A stretch of DNA of 61,539 bases, from contig BJGE01000005.1 in assembly GCA_014190275.1 (NCBI GenBank), positions 1-61,539 of the forward strand, given 5' to 3'. The notes below the pieces were generated by a model. The model saw only the letters and a list, made by a program, of their open reading frames with translations, searched no databases and had not been told where the DNA came from. This document shows, one piece after another, positions 29,503 to 39,633 of the stretch. How positions within the stretch are numbered: the first letter of the stretch is position 1; every line of letters starts with the position of its first letter. The stretch is from Actinomycetes bacterium (GTDB lineage Bacteria > Actinomycetota > Actinomycetes > S36-B12). Both the position numbers and the translations under genes were made by a program.

Positions 29503-31883
29503 CAGATCTGCGCCTTCTGCTACCAGCCGGGGCGGCGTGGTTGGGTGCGGTGGCCGTAGTGCTGTCGGCCGACTCCGTCCCGCTACTTGTTGCACGGCAC
29601 CAGCAGGCGTTAGTAGTTCTACCGGCCGCGCTAGTGGTCTTGGCATCGGTGTGGGCAATTGCCCCGCGCTTCGGCCACGACCATGCCGCATTGATACGCA
29701 CGGGCGCATTCGGCGTCGCCATCGGCGTCGCAGCTGCCAGCTGGCAGGTGTTGTCTTTAACCACCCAACCCCTCGCTGGCTGGGTCGATGCGGGTGCCAC
29801 GGCAATTGTGCAGGCAACCGTAAACGGTGACGCGCAACGCCAAACTTCACGCAGCCAGGCCGGTTGGCAATCGGCCTCCAGCATCCAATTACGCGTCAAT
29901 ACCTCTTCGGTGCAGGCGCGCGGTGAATCGATTTTGATCGGCGTCCCGATGGTGATTCGCATTCCTGGCAGTGCTGGCACGCCGCCGTCGGGTACCCAGA
30001 TACAAGTCACCGGCCGATTAAGCGCACCCTGGCTCGCTGATTCGGCAGGGCAATTACTCGTTACCGGCATTGACCAGATCGAGGTAGTAAGCCATGCCGG
30101 GCCGGTGGATCAAGTCGCTACCTCAATGCGGGCGGGATTGCGTGCGAGTGTGGTCGGCACCGGACCCAATGCGGCCGCGCTAGTTGCCGGGCTATCGGTG
30201 GGAGATGAGTCATTACAGTCTGATGAACTTGATAACGCAATGCGTCAGTCCGGGTTATCGCACTTAACCGCTGTTTCCGGCGGAAATGTTGCCATCGTCT
30301 TAGTGGTGGTACTTGGCATTGCTCGCCTAATGCGACTTCGACTGCCGGGTCGAATTGTATTCGCGCTTATTGCCCTCACCTATTTCGTGATTTTGGTCCG
30401 CCCGCAACCAAGTGTCATGCGGGCGGCCGTAATGGGGACGGTGGTCCTTGTCGGCATGCTAGCCGGTGGCCGCCGAGGTGGGCCGGCTGTGCTGGCTACC
30501 GCGGTGATCGTCCTCGTCGTGATCGCACCGGGGCTGGCTGTGTCCTGGGGCTTTGCACTCTCGGTTGCAGCAACCGCAGGACTCATCTTGCTCGCACCGC
30601 CGCTTGAAAAGTGGTTGGCGCTCCAAAGCTGGTCTACGCGGTGGCCACCCGCCCTTAGCGAGGCAATTGCAATTACGACGGCCGCGCAACTTGCGACACT
30701 GCCATTACTCATTGCAATGGGCACGAGCGTGGGATGGGTGGCGCTACCTGCGAATCTGTTGGCGATGCCTGCCGTTGCACCGGTGACGGTGTTGGGGCTC
30801 CTAGCGGCCTTCGTTTCACTAACCAGCGCGCCACTGGCAAGTTTTATTGGCCATTTAGCTTCCTGGCCCGCCGGTTGGATCGCCCAGGTGGCCTTAACCT
30901 CTAGTTCACTGCCTGCCGCCGTCATCCCCTGGCCGGGTGGCTGGATCGGTGTGGTTCTTTTGATACCAGCGGTAGTGCTTTTCATCCTGTTGCGCCACTT
31001 CACCAAGACTCGTTGGCCGATCGGCCCGCCGAAGCGGGTCATCATGACGGCCATCAGCGCCGCGTTGTGCGTCAGTTGCCTGCTGATATTCGCCCCGCCC
31101 AGCAGGCATGGTTGGCCGCCACCTGGCTGGCTGCTGGTGGCCTGCGATATCGGGCAGGGCGATGCGCTGGTGCTCCGTGCTTCGGCCTCCACTTATGTCG
31201 TAGTGGATGTGGGTCCGGACCCGGCGCTGATTGACAGTTGCTTGCGCGATCTTGGGGTAACAGCTATCACAGCCATCGTGTTGACTCATTACCACGCCGA
31301 TCACGTCAACGGGTTACCTGGCGCAATTGCCGGGCGCTCGGTGGGCGCTGTTTTCACCACCATCGCACGTGAGCCGCCGGAGACCGTGCAACAAGTTGAC
31401 GGTTGGCTCAAAGCAGCGGGGCTAGCCGCGCAACCGGTGCGGGTGGGTGAAGTGCGCAAAGTGGGTGATCTAACGTGGCAGGTACTCTGGCCGGCTCGGA
31501 TAATTCAGGCCGGCTCGGTGTCGAATAATGCGAGCGTGGTGCTGCTCGTTGAGATCGCGGGGGTGCAAATTTTACTGCCGGGTGATATCGAACCTGAGGC
31601 CCAGAATGCGATTATGGCGGCTAACCCAAATATGAGTTTTGATGTCGTCAAAGTGCCACATCATGGATCGCGCTACCAACATCCGCGATTTGCCTCGTGG
31701 ACCCATGGTCGAGTCGCGGTGATCAGTGTTGGCAGGGGCAACACCTATGGGCACCCGGCACCCGAAACTATTTCGGCTTGGCAGGAGTTGGGTGCGTTGA
31801 TTGGCCGCACCGATGAGCAAGGTGATCTGGCGGTGGTGGCAAGCGCTGGTGGCGAACTGGGATTAGTAGGCCGGGGCAGTTAG
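29499..31883 (+). CDS. comEC: Competence channel protein ComEC
   Basis: Inner-membrane channel and nuclease for DNA uptake. About ten membrane segments; the Competence domain includes MRQSGLSHLTAVSGGNVAIV. The C-terminal metallo-beta-lactamase-like domain has THYHADHVNGLPG near residue 595 and KVPHHGSRYQHP, so the metal site appears intact. TTG 29499 overlaps the comEA stop. 794 aa. No pilus or comF genes are in the window. Confidence 0.95.
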   Translation: MTDLRLLLPAGAAWLGAVAVVLSADSVPLLVARHQQALVVLPAALVVLASVWAIAPRFGHDHAALIRTGAFGVAIGVAAASWQVLSLTTQPLAGWVDAGATAIVQATVNGDAQRQTSRSQAGWQSASSIQLRVNTSSVQARGESILIGVPMVIRIPGSAGTPPSGTQIQVTGRLSAPWLADSAGQLLVTGIDQIEVVSHAGPVDQVATSMRAGLRASVVGTGPNAAALVAGLSVGDESLQSDELDNAMRQSGLSHLTAVSGGNVAIVLVVVLGIARLMRLRLPGRIVFALIALTYFVILVRPQPSVMRAAVMGTVVLVGMLAGGRRGGPAVLATAVIVLVVIAPGLAVSWGFALSVAATAGLILLAPPLEKWLALQSWSTRWPPALSEAIAITTAAQLATLPLLIAMGTSVGWVALPANLLAMPAVAPVTVLGLLAAFVSLTSAPLASFIGHLASWPAGWIAQVALTSSSLPAAVIPWPGGWIGVVLLIPAVVLFILLRHFTKTRWPIGPPKRVIMTAISAALCVSCLLIFAPPSRHGWPPPGWLLVACDIGQGDALVLRASASTYVVVDVGPDPALIDSCLRDLGVTAITAIVLTHYHADHVNGLPGAIAGRSVGAVFTTIAREPPETVQQVDGWLKAAGLAAQPVRVGEVRKVGDLTWQVLWPARIIQAGSVSNNASVVLLVEIAGVQILLPGDIEPEAQNAIMAANPNMSFDVVKVPHHGSRYQHPRFASWTHGRVAVISVGRGNTYGHPAPETISAWQELGALIGRTDEQGDLAVVASAGGELGLVGRGS

Positions 31884-31920
31884 TGGGCCTGGGCAGGTCT
31901 CTCTGGCATGCTGGCTACCT

Positions 31921-32913
31921 ATGACACCCAGCCGCATCACTATCGCAGTCGGCAATGAGCCCATGCTGGTTGATCGCGCGGTGGCCGAGACCTGCGCCGC
32001 CATTCGGGCGCTTGACTCAAACTGCCAGCGGCTCACGATCCTGGCGAATTCTGATGACGCAGGCGCCTTAATCCGCGATGCGATGTCGCCAAATCTTTTT
32101 GGTGACACCACGGTGCTCGCAGTCACCGGTATTGATGCTGCAATTGATGAAGTCGATGCAGCGCTGCGCGGATTCATCGCCGAGCCGGCGGAGCACGCCT
32201 GGCTGATTGTCACCCACCCCGGCGGTGTCAAGGGTAAGAACCTCCTTGATGCGCTGCGCGCAGCGGGGGGCGCCGAGATTGACTGCAAAGCCCTCAAAAA
32301 GGGCAAGGCCACGATCGAGTTCCTAAACCATGAGGTCAGGCTGCATAAACGTGCGATGACATCGGATGCGATCACGGCCCTATATGACGCCATCGGCCAT
32401 GACCTGCGCCTGCTGGTCGGTGCGATCGCGCAGTTGTGCAGCGATGTGGACCACGACCCAATCGACAGCAATGACATCAACTCCTATTTCATTGGTGTCG
32501 CGGAGGTCGCCGGCTACACCATTTCAGATGCCGTCTGGGAGAAGCGGTCAATTGAGGCACTGCGATCCTTGAGATGGGCGATGGAAGCCTCTGACAATGT
32601 CGGGGTGCCGACGGTGATGGCGATGGCAAGTGGCCTGCGCACCTTGGTCGGAGTCGGGGGCATGGCAACGGCATCGGATTTGGATGTGGCCAAGGCCATC
32701 GGCGTGCCACCTTGGAAGGTCAAAACCTTACGGCAGCAGTGGGCTAAATGGAGCGGTGATCAACGCAGGCTAGCTGCCGCGGCAGTCGCGCTCGCCGATG
32801 CCGATGGGGCCGTGAAAGGCGGAGTACGGATTGGGTCAAGTTTGGATGCCGAGCAAAAGCTGCTGGCCCTAGAAAGACTTGTGATGTTAACTGCAGGGCG
32901 GCCTTCGAGCTGA
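31921..32913 (+). CDS. holA: DNA polymerase III subunit delta
   Basis: Clamp-loader delta subunit. The 330-aa protein shows the HolA pattern: NLFGDTTVLAVTGID, HPGGVKGKNLLDALRAAG, IGHDLRLLVGAIAQLCSD and a C-terminal GVPPWKVKTLRQQWAKWS. It follows comEC in many bacteria. ATG 31921 has a CATGCT box eight bases upstream and no Shine-Dalgarno. Confidence 0.94.
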   Translation: MTPSRITIAVGNEPMLVDRAVAETCAAIRALDSNCQRLTILANSDDAGALIRDAMSPNLFGDTTVLAVTGIDAAIDEVDAALRGFIAEPAEHAWLIVTHPGGVKGKNLLDALRAAGGAEIDCKALKKGKATIEFLNHEVRLHKRAMTSDAITALYDAIGHDLRLLVGAIAQLCSDVDHDPIDSNDINSYFIGVAEVAGYTISDAVWEKRSIEALRSLRWAMEASDNVGVPTVMAMASGLRTLVGVGGMATASDLDVAKAIGVPPWKVKTLRQQWAKWSGDQRRLAAAAVALADADGAVKGGVRIGSSLDAEQKLLALERLVMLTAGRPSS

Positions 32914-32944
32914 CGTAGTCAATCGGTGAACGGCGACCGCCGAA

Positions 32945-33205
32945 CTACAGGGCGTCGGCGCGCTTGGCGATCGAAGACTTACGATTTGCGGCCTGATTGG
33001 CGTGGATAACACCCTTGCTGGCCGCCTTGTCGAGCGCCTTGCCGGCATCGCGGGCCAATGATTTCGCCTCGGCGGTCTTGCCAGCATCAGCCGCCTCGCG
33101 GAACTTGCGGACCGCAGTCTTAACGGAGGACTTGACGGCCTTATTGCGCTCCCGGGCCTTTTCATTGGTCCGATTACGCTTTATCTGCGACTTGATGTTC
33201 GCCAC
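32945..33205 (-). CDS. rpsT: 30S ribosomal protein S20
   Basis: The 86-residue basic protein begins [21 protein letters not shown] when read from GTG 33205, matching the S20 N-terminus; the reading from 33271 is too long. Binds the 16S rRNA 5' domain and helix 44. It converges on holA and diverges from lepA. A TAGCCT box on the minus strand (33277-33272) may be its -10. Confidence 0.97.
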   Translation of the reverse strand: MANIKSQIKRNRTNEKARERNKAVKSSVKTAVRKFREAADAGKTAEAKSLARDAGKALDKAASKGVIHANQAANRKSSIAKRADAL

Positions 33206-33342
33206 GGGACAACTTTCTGGTTTGGGGTCTGGGATAGGGCTCTGGCCCTCACGGATGCGGGCGTCGTCCAAGGCTACCCGTAGGCTGGGCTAGACCCCAA
33301 ATCGGATCCCGGTTTTAACCTAGGTCCCACCTATCTCGTGCC

Positions 33343-33426
33343 CAGCCGACCGACCAGCCGACCGACCAGCCGACCGACCAGCCGACCGACCAGCCGACCG
33401 ACCAGCCGACCGACCAGCCGACCGAC
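33343..33426 (+). repeat. Seven tandem 12-bp repeats in the lepA leader
   Basis: Seven perfect copies of CAGCCGACCGAC fill 84 bases and stop one base before the AGAAGGA Shine-Dalgarno of lepA. In the lepA frame they would read (QPTD)n, but no ATG, GTG or TTG lies between the stop at 33316-33318 and GTG 33441, so they are untranslated leader or promoter DNA. Units are contiguous with no spacers, so this is not a CRISPR array. Confidence 0.95.
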
Positions 33427-33440
33427 CAGAAGGACCCCCA

Positions 33441-35276
33441 GTGCCGCTCCCGCAGCCCGGTGCCACCGACCCCAGGGTGATCCGGAATTTCTGCATTATT
33501 GCCCATATCGACCATGGTAAATCGACTCTGGCCGATCGAATGCTGCAGCAGACCGGGGTGGTCGACGGACGATCCATGCGGGCCCAGTACCTCGACCGGA
33601 TGGATATTGAGCGCGAGCGGGGGATCACCATCAAGTCGCAGGCCGTCCGCCTGCCATACCGAGGCGAAGATGGCCACGACTACGTCTTGAACCTTATCGA
33701 CACCCCAGGGCACGTCGACTTCACCTATGAGGTTTCGCGGTCCCTGGCTGCATGCGAGGGTGCAGTTTTAGTCGTTGACGCCGCCCAAGGAATTGAGGCG
33801 CAGACCCTGGCAAATCTCTACCTAGCCCTGGAAAATGACTTGACGATTGTTCCGGTGCTAAACAAAATCGATCTGCCAGCCGCGCAGCCGGAAAAATACG
33901 CCGCTGAGCTAGCGCACATCATCGGTTGCGCTCCCGATGACGTCATGCGGATCTCAGCCAAGACCGGTGAGGGGGTCCCTGAGCTACTTGAGCGCATTGT
34001 TCGTGACATCCCAGCCCCGACAGGTGATGCCGGTGCGCCGGCACGCGCACTGATTTTCGATTCGATCTACGACACCTACCGTGGCGTCGTAACTTATGTC
34101 AGGGTCATTGACGGTCGCATCGCAACTCGTGATCGAGTCAAAATGATGATGACCGGAGAAGTTCATGAGTTACTCGAAGTCGGCGTTATCTCACCTGAGC
34201 CGGTACCCGGTAAGGGTATTGGCGTTGGCGAAGTGGGTTACCTCATTACCGGAGTCAAAGATGTCAGGCAGTCAAGAGTCGGCGATACCGTCACGACCGC
34301 TCAACATGGTGCGACCCAAGCGCTGGGTGGCTACCGCGACCCAAAACCGATGGTCTTCTCTGGTCTCTACCCGATCGACGGCTCGGATTATCCGGAACTG
34401 CGCGATGCCCTCGACAAGTTGAAGCTAAATGATGCGGCCTTGGTATATGAGCCCGAGACCTCTCTGGCACTTGGGTTTGGGTTTCGCTGCGGGTTCTTGG
34501 GGTTACTCCATATGGAGATCGTGCGTGAACGCCTTGAGCGCGAGGCCAACTTGGATTTGATCTCGACGGCGCCAAACGTGGTCTACCGGGTGCTCGGTGA
34601 TGACGGCGTCGAACTGGTTGTTACCAACCCGAGTGAGTTCCCGACGCAAAAGGTCGACAAGATTTTTGAGCCAGTAGTCCGCGGCACCGTAATCCTGCCG
34701 AGTGAATTTGTTGGCACGGTGATGGAGCTGTGCCAGCAACGACGCGGTCAGATGCTCGGGATGGATTATCTATCCGAGGATCGAGTCGAGTTGCGTTATA
34801 CCCTGCCTCTCGCTGAGATCGTCTTTGACTTCTTTGATCAATTAAAGTCACGTACGCGCGGTTACGCATCGCTGGATTATGAATTGACGGGGGAGCAGGA
34901 TGCCGATCTCGTCAAGGTCGATATTTTGCTGCACGGTGATGCCGTTGATGCGTTTAGCGCAATCGTGCACCGCGACAAGGCTATGGCCTACGGGGTGATG
35001 ATGACGGGCAAGCTCAAGGAACTCATCCCACGTCAGCAATTTGAAGTGCCGATTCAAGCGGCTATCGGATCACGGGTCATCACGCGTGAGACCATTAGGG
35101 CGATTCGAAAGGACGTATTAGCCAAGTGCTACGGCGGCGATATCACCCGTAAGCGCAAATTGCTGGAGAAGCAGAAGGAAGGCAAGAAGCGGATGAAGAT
35201 GGTGGGCCGGGTCGAGGTGCCACAGGAGGCCTTCATTGCTGCCCTTTCGACGTCTGACACCAATCCTAAGAAGTAG
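33441..35276 (+). CDS. lepA: Elongation factor 4
   Basis: Ribosome-associated GTPase. N-terminal [14 protein letters not shown] (P-loop), [25 protein letters not shown] and NKIDLPAA are intact, and the LepA-specific C-terminal domain with [17 protein letters not shown] is present. 611 aa, GTG start with AAGGA six bases upstream. Preceded by the 12-bp repeat tract and followed by hemW after six bases. Confidence 0.98.
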   Translation: MPLPQPGATDPRVIRNFCIIAHIDHGKSTLADRMLQQTGVVDGRSMRAQYLDRMDIERERGITIKSQAVRLPYRGEDGHDYVLNLIDTPGHVDFTYEVSRSLAACEGAVLVVDAAQGIEAQTLANLYLALENDLTIVPVLNKIDLPAAQPEKYAAELAHIIGCAPDDVMRISAKTGEGVPELLERIVRDIPAPTGDAGAPARALIFDSIYDTYRGVVTYVRVIDGRIATRDRVKMMMTGEVHELLEVGVISPEPVPGKGIGVGEVGYLITGVKDVRQSRVGDTVTTAQHGATQALGGYRDPKPMVFSGLYPIDGSDYPELRDALDKLKLNDAALVYEPETSLALGFGFRCGFLGLLHMEIVRERLEREANLDLISTAPNVVYRVLGDDGVELVVTNPSEFPTQKVDKIFEPVVRGTVILPSEFVGTVMELCQQRRGQMLGMDYLSEDRVELRYTLPLAEIVFDFFDQLKSRTRGYASLDYELTGEQDADLVKVDILLHGDAVDAFSAIVHRDKAMAYGVMMTGKLKELIPRQQFEVPIQAAIGSRVITRETIRAIRKDVLAKCYGGDITRKRKLLEKQKEGKKRMKMVGRVEVPQEAFIAALSTSDTNPKK

Positions 35277-35282
35277 CAGGCG

Positions 35283-36422
35283 GTGCGCCCTCTATCGATC
35301 TACGTGCACGTACCTTTTTGTGCGAGTAGATGCGGCTATTGCGATTTCAATACCTATACAGCAACTGATTTAGGTGAGCAGGTCCAACGTGACACTTTTG
35401 ATCAGTTGCTCATCTCCGAGGTGCAGCTGGCAGCAAGCAAGCTGGGCGCAGACCTGCGCGCGGTCGATACCGTGTTCTTCGGTGGTGGCACGCCGACGCT
35501 TCTTAGCGCCAAGGCATTGGTGGGAGTCCTCGAATCAATCAAGTCAGAGTTTGGCCTGCGGCCTGCCGCTGAAGTGACAACTGAAGCAAATCCAGACAGT
35601 GTTGATCAACCCAAGCTCGACCAACTGGTGGCGGGTGGGTTCACTCGAATCTCTTACGGTGTGCAAAGTGCCGCATCGAAGGTACTAAAGACTTTGGACC
35701 GAACCCATACTGCGGGCGCTGCTGCTGACGCCATTGTGATGGCGAGGGCAGCTGGGTTTGCGCACATCAGCGCGGATCTGATCATCGCGACCCCTGGTGA
35801 GTGCGATGCTGACCTGCGGGACTCAGTTGATCTGGTAACAGGTGCCGGTGTTGATCACGTGTCGGCCTACACCCTCATCGTGGAGCCCAACACGCCGCTG
35901 GCTCGTCAGGTGGCCGCTGGTGTGGTGCCCAGCCCTGATGACGAAACCGCGGCGCACCGGTACGAACTAGTTGATCAACTTTTGAGTGACCGCGGGTTCA
36001 CCTGGTACGAGATCTCAAACTGGGCGAGATCCGGTGGGCAGTGCCGACACAACGTGCACTATTGGCAAAACGATGACTGGTTGGGTATTGGGCCGGGAGC
36101 TCACAGCCACAGGTCGGGAGTGCGCTGGTGGAATGTCAAGCATCCGCGGTCATATGCCGAAAGATTGGACGCAGGCGAGTTGCCCATCGACCAACTCGAG
36201 GAGCTAACAGTCGAGCAGGTCCGGCTCGAGACCATGATGCTAGGCCTTCGAACTGCAGCGGGATTAGACCTCGCAGCGGTTGACGCGATCGATTCGGTTG
36301 TCATCGCCAAACTGATAGCTGACGGGTTACTTGATGGTCCCGCCTTGGCCGATGGGCAGCTCCGGGTCACCGTGCGCGGCCGCCTCTTTGCCGATGCGGT
36401 GATACGCGACCTAACCAATTGA
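35283..36422 (+). CDS. hemW: Heme chaperone HemW-like radical SAM protein
   Basis: YVHVPFCASRCGYCDFN carries the radical SAM cysteines C13, C17 and C20; next come FFGGGTPTLL, TTEANPDS and the C-terminal winged domain typical of HemW. HemW binds heme and hands it to apoproteins, and is often misnamed coproporphyrinogen dehydrogenase. 379 aa. GTG start six bases after lepA, a widespread pair. It converges on mgsA with 13 bases between. Confidence 0.92.
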   Translation: MRPLSIYVHVPFCASRCGYCDFNTYTATDLGEQVQRDTFDQLLISEVQLAASKLGADLRAVDTVFFGGGTPTLLSAKALVGVLESIKSEFGLRPAAEVTTEANPDSVDQPKLDQLVAGGFTRISYGVQSAASKVLKTLDRTHTAGAAADAIVMARAAGFAHISADLIIATPGECDADLRDSVDLVTGAGVDHVSAYTLIVEPNTPLARQVAAGVVPSPDDETAAHRYELVDQLLSDRGFTWYEISNWARSGGQCRHNVHYWQNDDWLGIGPGAHSHRSGVRWWNVKHPRSYAERLDAGELPIDQLEELTVEQVRLETMMLGLRTAAGLDLAAVDAIDSVVIAKLIADGLLDGPALADGQLRVTVRGRLFADAVIRDLTN

Positions 36423-36435
36423 TTTCTCAACTGGG

Positions 36436-36942
36436 CTATTTGTTGTTGAGCGCAGGTGGCGTTCGGCGGTAGCCATTGGCAAAAAGTGGCGAGGTAATAA
36501 TCATGTCGGCGGTGGTGCGATTACTCGCGATCGCGATATTCCACAAGGTCGCGATACGTAGTAACGCCTTTACGTCTGGATCATGTGGTTGCTGTTCCAG
36601 GGGATCCCAGAAAAACACCAGCAGGTCGATCGCACCTTGAGCGATGAAGGCTCCGATCTGTTGATCGCCCCCGAGTGGCCCGCTCAGGAATCTCTTGACG
36701 GGTATCTGTAATTTGTCACGGATAAGCCGCCCGGTTGAGCCGGTTGCATAGATGTGGTGCGTGGTAAGCACCTCGCGGTTATGGGCCGCCCACTCGAGTA
36801 AATCGGCTTTCTTGTTGTCGTGGGCTACCAGTACGACGTGCTTTCCGGTCCCGATGGGGCCAACCGCACCAAGAGTTTCCTTTGAACCCTCCTTGACGAT
36901 CCAATCGGGAACGAAATTCGTCGTGTCAAGCAAATTCTCCAT
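36436..36942 (-). CDS. mgsA: Methylglyoxal synthase
   Basis: Converts dihydroxyacetone phosphate to methylglyoxal and phosphate, a bypass of lower glycolysis under phosphate limitation. VVLVAHDNKKADLLEW (H41, D42, K45), SGPLGGDQQIGA with catalytic Asp93, and FFWDPLEQQPHDPDVKALLR with His120 and Asp123 are all intact. About 30 extra residues precede the core, compared with the E. coli enzyme. It is probably co-transcribed with the small ORF 18 bases upstream. Confidence 0.94.
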   Translation of the reverse strand: MENLLDTTNFVPDWIVKEGSKETLGAVGPIGTGKHVVLVAHDNKKADLLEWAAHNREVLTTHHIYATGSTGRLIRDKLQIPVKRFLSGPLGGDQQIGAFIAQGAIDLLVFFWDPLEQQPHDPDVKALLRIATLWNIAIASNRTTADMIITSPLFANGYRRTPPALNNK

Positions 36943-36960
36943 GCCGATATCGTGCTCAGC

Positions 36961-37251
36961 TTAGATTTCGGTGGATGGGTCATCTGGTGAAAGCTGGGTG
37001 AATGTCCGGTGAGGTTTCCGGCCTCCTACTGCCACAGGGGCGGTAGGTTCATCAGCTGGCCCACTAGGTGGTCGTCTTGAATTGGTTGCTGTTTTGGCCT
37101 TGCACTCGGCCATGTTTTGTGTTTCCATTAAAGTCGAATTAAGCCGCAGCATTAACTTAGATGGCGGTTCAGAAATGTCCGAAAGAGAGATTGTGGCTCC
37201 GGTGAGCTCTGCTCCGGGCGGTATGGGGGGTGCCTTGAACCCCTCGAGCAT
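36961..37251 (-). CDS. Hypothetical 96-residue protein upstream of mgsA
   Basis: The frame begins at ATG 37251 with GAGGTG five bases upstream on the minus strand and ends 18 bases before mgsA. The protein is rich in Pro, Ser and Thr with a basic middle (KAKTATNSRRPP) and acidic end; no domain or membrane segment is visible. Support is only the Shine-Dalgarno and position, so it could be a chance frame in an untranslated leader. Confidence 0.35.
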   Translation of the reverse strand: MLEGFKAPPIPPGAELTGATISLSDISEPPSKLMLRLNSTLMETQNMAECKAKTATNSRRPPSGPADEPTAPVAVGGRKPHRTFTQLSPDDPSTEI

Positions 37252-37283
37252 TAATACACCTCAGGTTCCTTAATACACCTCAG
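37251..37283 (+). repeat. 14-bp direct repeat upstream of the mgsA unit
   Basis: TTAATACACCTCAG occurs at 37251-37264 and again at 37270-37283, offset 19 bases. The first copy contains the complement of the ORF's Shine-Dalgarno. It could be a duplication scar or an operator pair. Confidence 0.7.
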
Positions 37284-37422
37284 TTACTGTTTTGAGGCTA
37301 GTGACGAGTAGCTAAAACTCAACAAGTGAACAGCGGCCGGTTAGGGCCAGCATTGGGCCCCTGAACAAGGTGTCTTCGCCGGTGCGGCGTATTTCGGGCG
37401 TAGGTTGGCTTTTGGCGTATTA

Positions 37423-37449
37423 TTAGCACTCACATGTCCGGAGTGCTAG
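37423..37449 (+). promoter_or_regulatory. CIRCE operator (HrcA binding site)
   Basis: TTAGCACTC, nine-base spacer, GAGTGCTAG matches the CIRCE consensus TTAGCACTC-N9-GAGTGCTAA in 17 of 18 arm positions. It lies 25 bases before hrcA, so HrcA should repress its own hrcA-dnaJ unit and release it on heat shock. Confidence 0.96.
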
Positions 37450-37474
37450 ATGGGCCGCTGCCAAGGAGGTGCGC

Positions 37475-38494
37475 ATGCTGGAGGATCGCCGCCTCGCCGT
37501 TCTTCGGGCCATTGTTGAGGACTATGTGTCAACCCATGAGCCCGTAGGCTCAAAGGCTCTGGTGGAACGGCACCACCTCGGGGTTTCGCCAGCAACAATT
37601 CGCAATGACATGGCCGCACTCGAGGAGGAGGGCTACATCGCCCAACCGCACACCAGTGCGGGCCGGGTACCCACCGATCTTGGCTACCGGCTGTTCGTGG
37701 ACCGGCTTGCCGGCGTCAAGCCCCTAAGTTCGCCAGAGCGCCGAGCAATAGCAGAGTTCTTGGATAGCTCGGTTGACCTAGATGATGTCATGGTGCGAAC
37801 GGTGCGCCTGCTCGCGCAGATCACCCGGCAGGTTGCACTTGTGCAGTATCCGTCCCGGTCACGAAGCACTGTGCGCCACATTGAACTCATAGCCCTAAGC
37901 ACTACTCGCCTCATCATGGTTCTAATCACCGACGGTGGTCGAGTCGAGCAACGAACCATTGAATGCGCAAACCCCATCAGTGAGGTCGCCCTGGGCGATA
38001 TCCGTGCCCGGCTGCTGGTGGCGGTCAGTGGGCAGCCGTTTACCTCGATCCCGGAAATCCTGACGTCCTTTAGCGGGCAGTTCCCGGCGGAGATGCTGCA
38101 GCTGGTCACCATAATTCAGGCGACCTTGCTGGATGCAGTTACTGAGCGAATTGATGAGCGCGTGGTGCTAGGAGGTACAGCACACCTGGCGCGATACGGC
38201 GAGGCCTTCCCATTGTCCATTCAACCGGTACTGGAGGCACTTGAAGAACAGGTAGTGCTACTGCGACTGCTTGGAGAGTCCTCGGCTAACACTGCCGTCA
38301 CGGTGCGAATAGGCCATGAGAATCCAATTGAAGGCATGGCGTCGACGTCGGTGGTGACTGCGCGATACGGGATTGGCGATTCGGCAACGGCGTCGCTGGG
38401 TGTCGTCGGGCCAACGCATATGGATTACGCTGGCAATATTGCTGCGGTTCAAGCCGTCGCGCAGTATGTGGGTCGTATTTTGGATGAGCAGTGA
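37475..38494 (+). CDS. hrcA: Heat-inducible transcription repressor HrcA
   Basis: Winged-helix N-terminus ([38 protein letters not shown], about 8-46 plus wing) followed by GAF-like and dimerisation regions; ends near [21 protein letters not shown], a HrcA signature. 339 aa. ATG 37475 has AAGGAGG five bases upstream. The CIRCE site upstream implies autoregulation. Confidence 0.97.
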   Translation: MLEDRRLAVLRAIVEDYVSTHEPVGSKALVERHHLGVSPATIRNDMAALEEEGYIAQPHTSAGRVPTDLGYRLFVDRLAGVKPLSSPERRAIAEFLDSSVDLDDVMVRTVRLLAQITRQVALVQYPSRSRSTVRHIELIALSTTRLIMVLITDGGRVEQRTIECANPISEVALGDIRARLLVAVSGQPFTSIPEILTSFSGQFPAEMLQLVTIIQATLLDAVTERIDERVVLGGTAHLARYGEAFPLSIQPVLEALEEQVVLLRLLGESSANTAVTVRIGHENPIEGMASTSVVTARYGIGDSATASLGVVGPTHMDYAGNIAAVQAVAQYVGRILDEQ

Positions 38495-39633
38495 GCGCAG
38501 CCGGACCAGATTATTACGCGCTCCTAGGAGTTTCGCGTGATGCGACCCCTGATGAAATCAAGAAGGCCTATCGCAAGTTGGCCCGTGAGTTGCATCCCGA
38601 CGTCAACCCTGACCTGAAGAGCCAGGAGCGCTTCAAGATCATCACCGCGGCCTACGAAGTATTAAGTGATCCGGAAAAACGCCAGATGTTTGACCTCGGC
38701 GGTGACCCGCTAGGTAGCACCGGTGGGTTCCCAGGGTCCACCCAAGGATTTGATTTCGGCGACATCATGGACGCGTTCTTTGGTGGTGGTGGGGGCCAAC
38801 GCGGCCCGCGCACCAGATCCCGCCGGGGTCAAGATGCCATGATCCGGATGCAAATCGACCTAGCAGCGGCGGTATTTGGTGCGACCCGCGATATCACGGT
38901 TGATACTGCTGCGCGTTGTGCAACCTGCGATGGCTCAGGCACCGCGTTGGATAGTGAAGCGGTAACTTGCGTGATGTGTAAGGGCCGGGGTGAAATCCAA
39001 CAAGTCCAGCGCTCATTTCTAGGTCAGGTAATGACCTCTAGGCCGTGCCCGACCTGCCAAGGGTTCGGTAGCACGATCCCGCACCCATGCCACGAGTGCG
39101 CCGGCGATGGCCGAGTCCGCACTCGCCGCACGATTACCATCAAGGTGCCACCCGGAGTCGACACCGGTACCCGGATCCAACTGTCAGGTGAGGGCGAGGT
39201 CGGTCCTAATGGGGGTCCGGCTGGGGATCTGTATATCGAAGTCATGGTGCAACCGCACCAGGTATTCGAACGCCAAGGAGATGAGTTGCACTGTGCACTC
39301 ACCTTGCCGATGACAGCGGCGGCACTAGGTACCACCGTGACATTCGACACCCTAGATGGTGAGCAGGAGATCGACGTGCGACCAGGTACGCAACCAGGCT
39401 CGATTCTCACCTTACGTGGGTTGGGCGCTACTCGGCTGCGCGGTGGTGGCCGTGGTGATCTCTATATTCATCTTGACGTGTCAATTCCAACGAAACTTGA
39501 CGAAGCCCAGATCATGTTGCTCAAGCAACTTGCGGATCTGCGCTCGGAGGATGTAGTGCGCGTGGGTGTTGACGGAGCGGATGGTGGAGGCGGCCTCTTC
39601 ACTCGCTTAAAGGATGCGTTCTCGCCGCGGTGA
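38491..39633 (+). CDS. dnaJ: Chaperone DnaJ
   Basis: Hsp40 co-chaperone for DnaK. J domain with HPD, Gly/Phe-rich linker, four CxxCxGxG zinc repeats ([32 protein letters not shown]) and the C-terminal substrate-binding domains. 380 aa; this is the hrcA-linked DnaJ of actinobacteria. GTG 38491 overlaps the hrcA stop, and its own stop overlaps rsmE. Confidence 0.97.
   Translation: MSAAGPDYYALLGVSRDATPDEIKKAYRKLARELHPDVNPDLKSQERFKIITAAYEVLSDPEKRQMFDLGGDPLGSTGGFPGSTQGFDFGDIMDAFFGGGGGQRGPRTRSRRGQDAMIRMQIDLAAAVFGATRDITVDTAARCATCDGSGTALDSEAVTCVMCKGRGEIQQVQRSFLGQVMTSRPCPTCQGFGSTIPHPCHECAGDGRVRTRRTITIKVPPGVDTGTRIQLSGEGEVGPNGGPAGDLYIEVMVQPHQVFERQGDELHCALTLPMTAAALGTTVTFDTLDGEQEIDVRPGTQPGSILTLRGLGATRLRGGGRGDLYIHLDVSIPTKLDEAQIMLLKQLADLRSEDVVRVGVDGADGGGGLFTRLKDAFSPR

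Noticed and set aside
31863..32480. 205-residue frame antisense to holA
   Set aside because: Covers a clear holA gene; composition is the mirror of its codons.
33343..33426. CRISPR array
   Set aside because: Contiguous 12-bp units with no spacers and no cas genes.
33338..33520. Plus-strand frame of SRPT repeats as a possible lepA leader peptide
   Set aside because: Runs out of frame into lepA with no Shine-Dalgarno before GTG 33338; the 12-bp repeat keeps any frame open by chance.
33315..33713. Minus-strand frame ending in SVGW repeats
   Set aside because: The repeat tract read in reverse plus antisense lepA; no Shine-Dalgarno or homologue.
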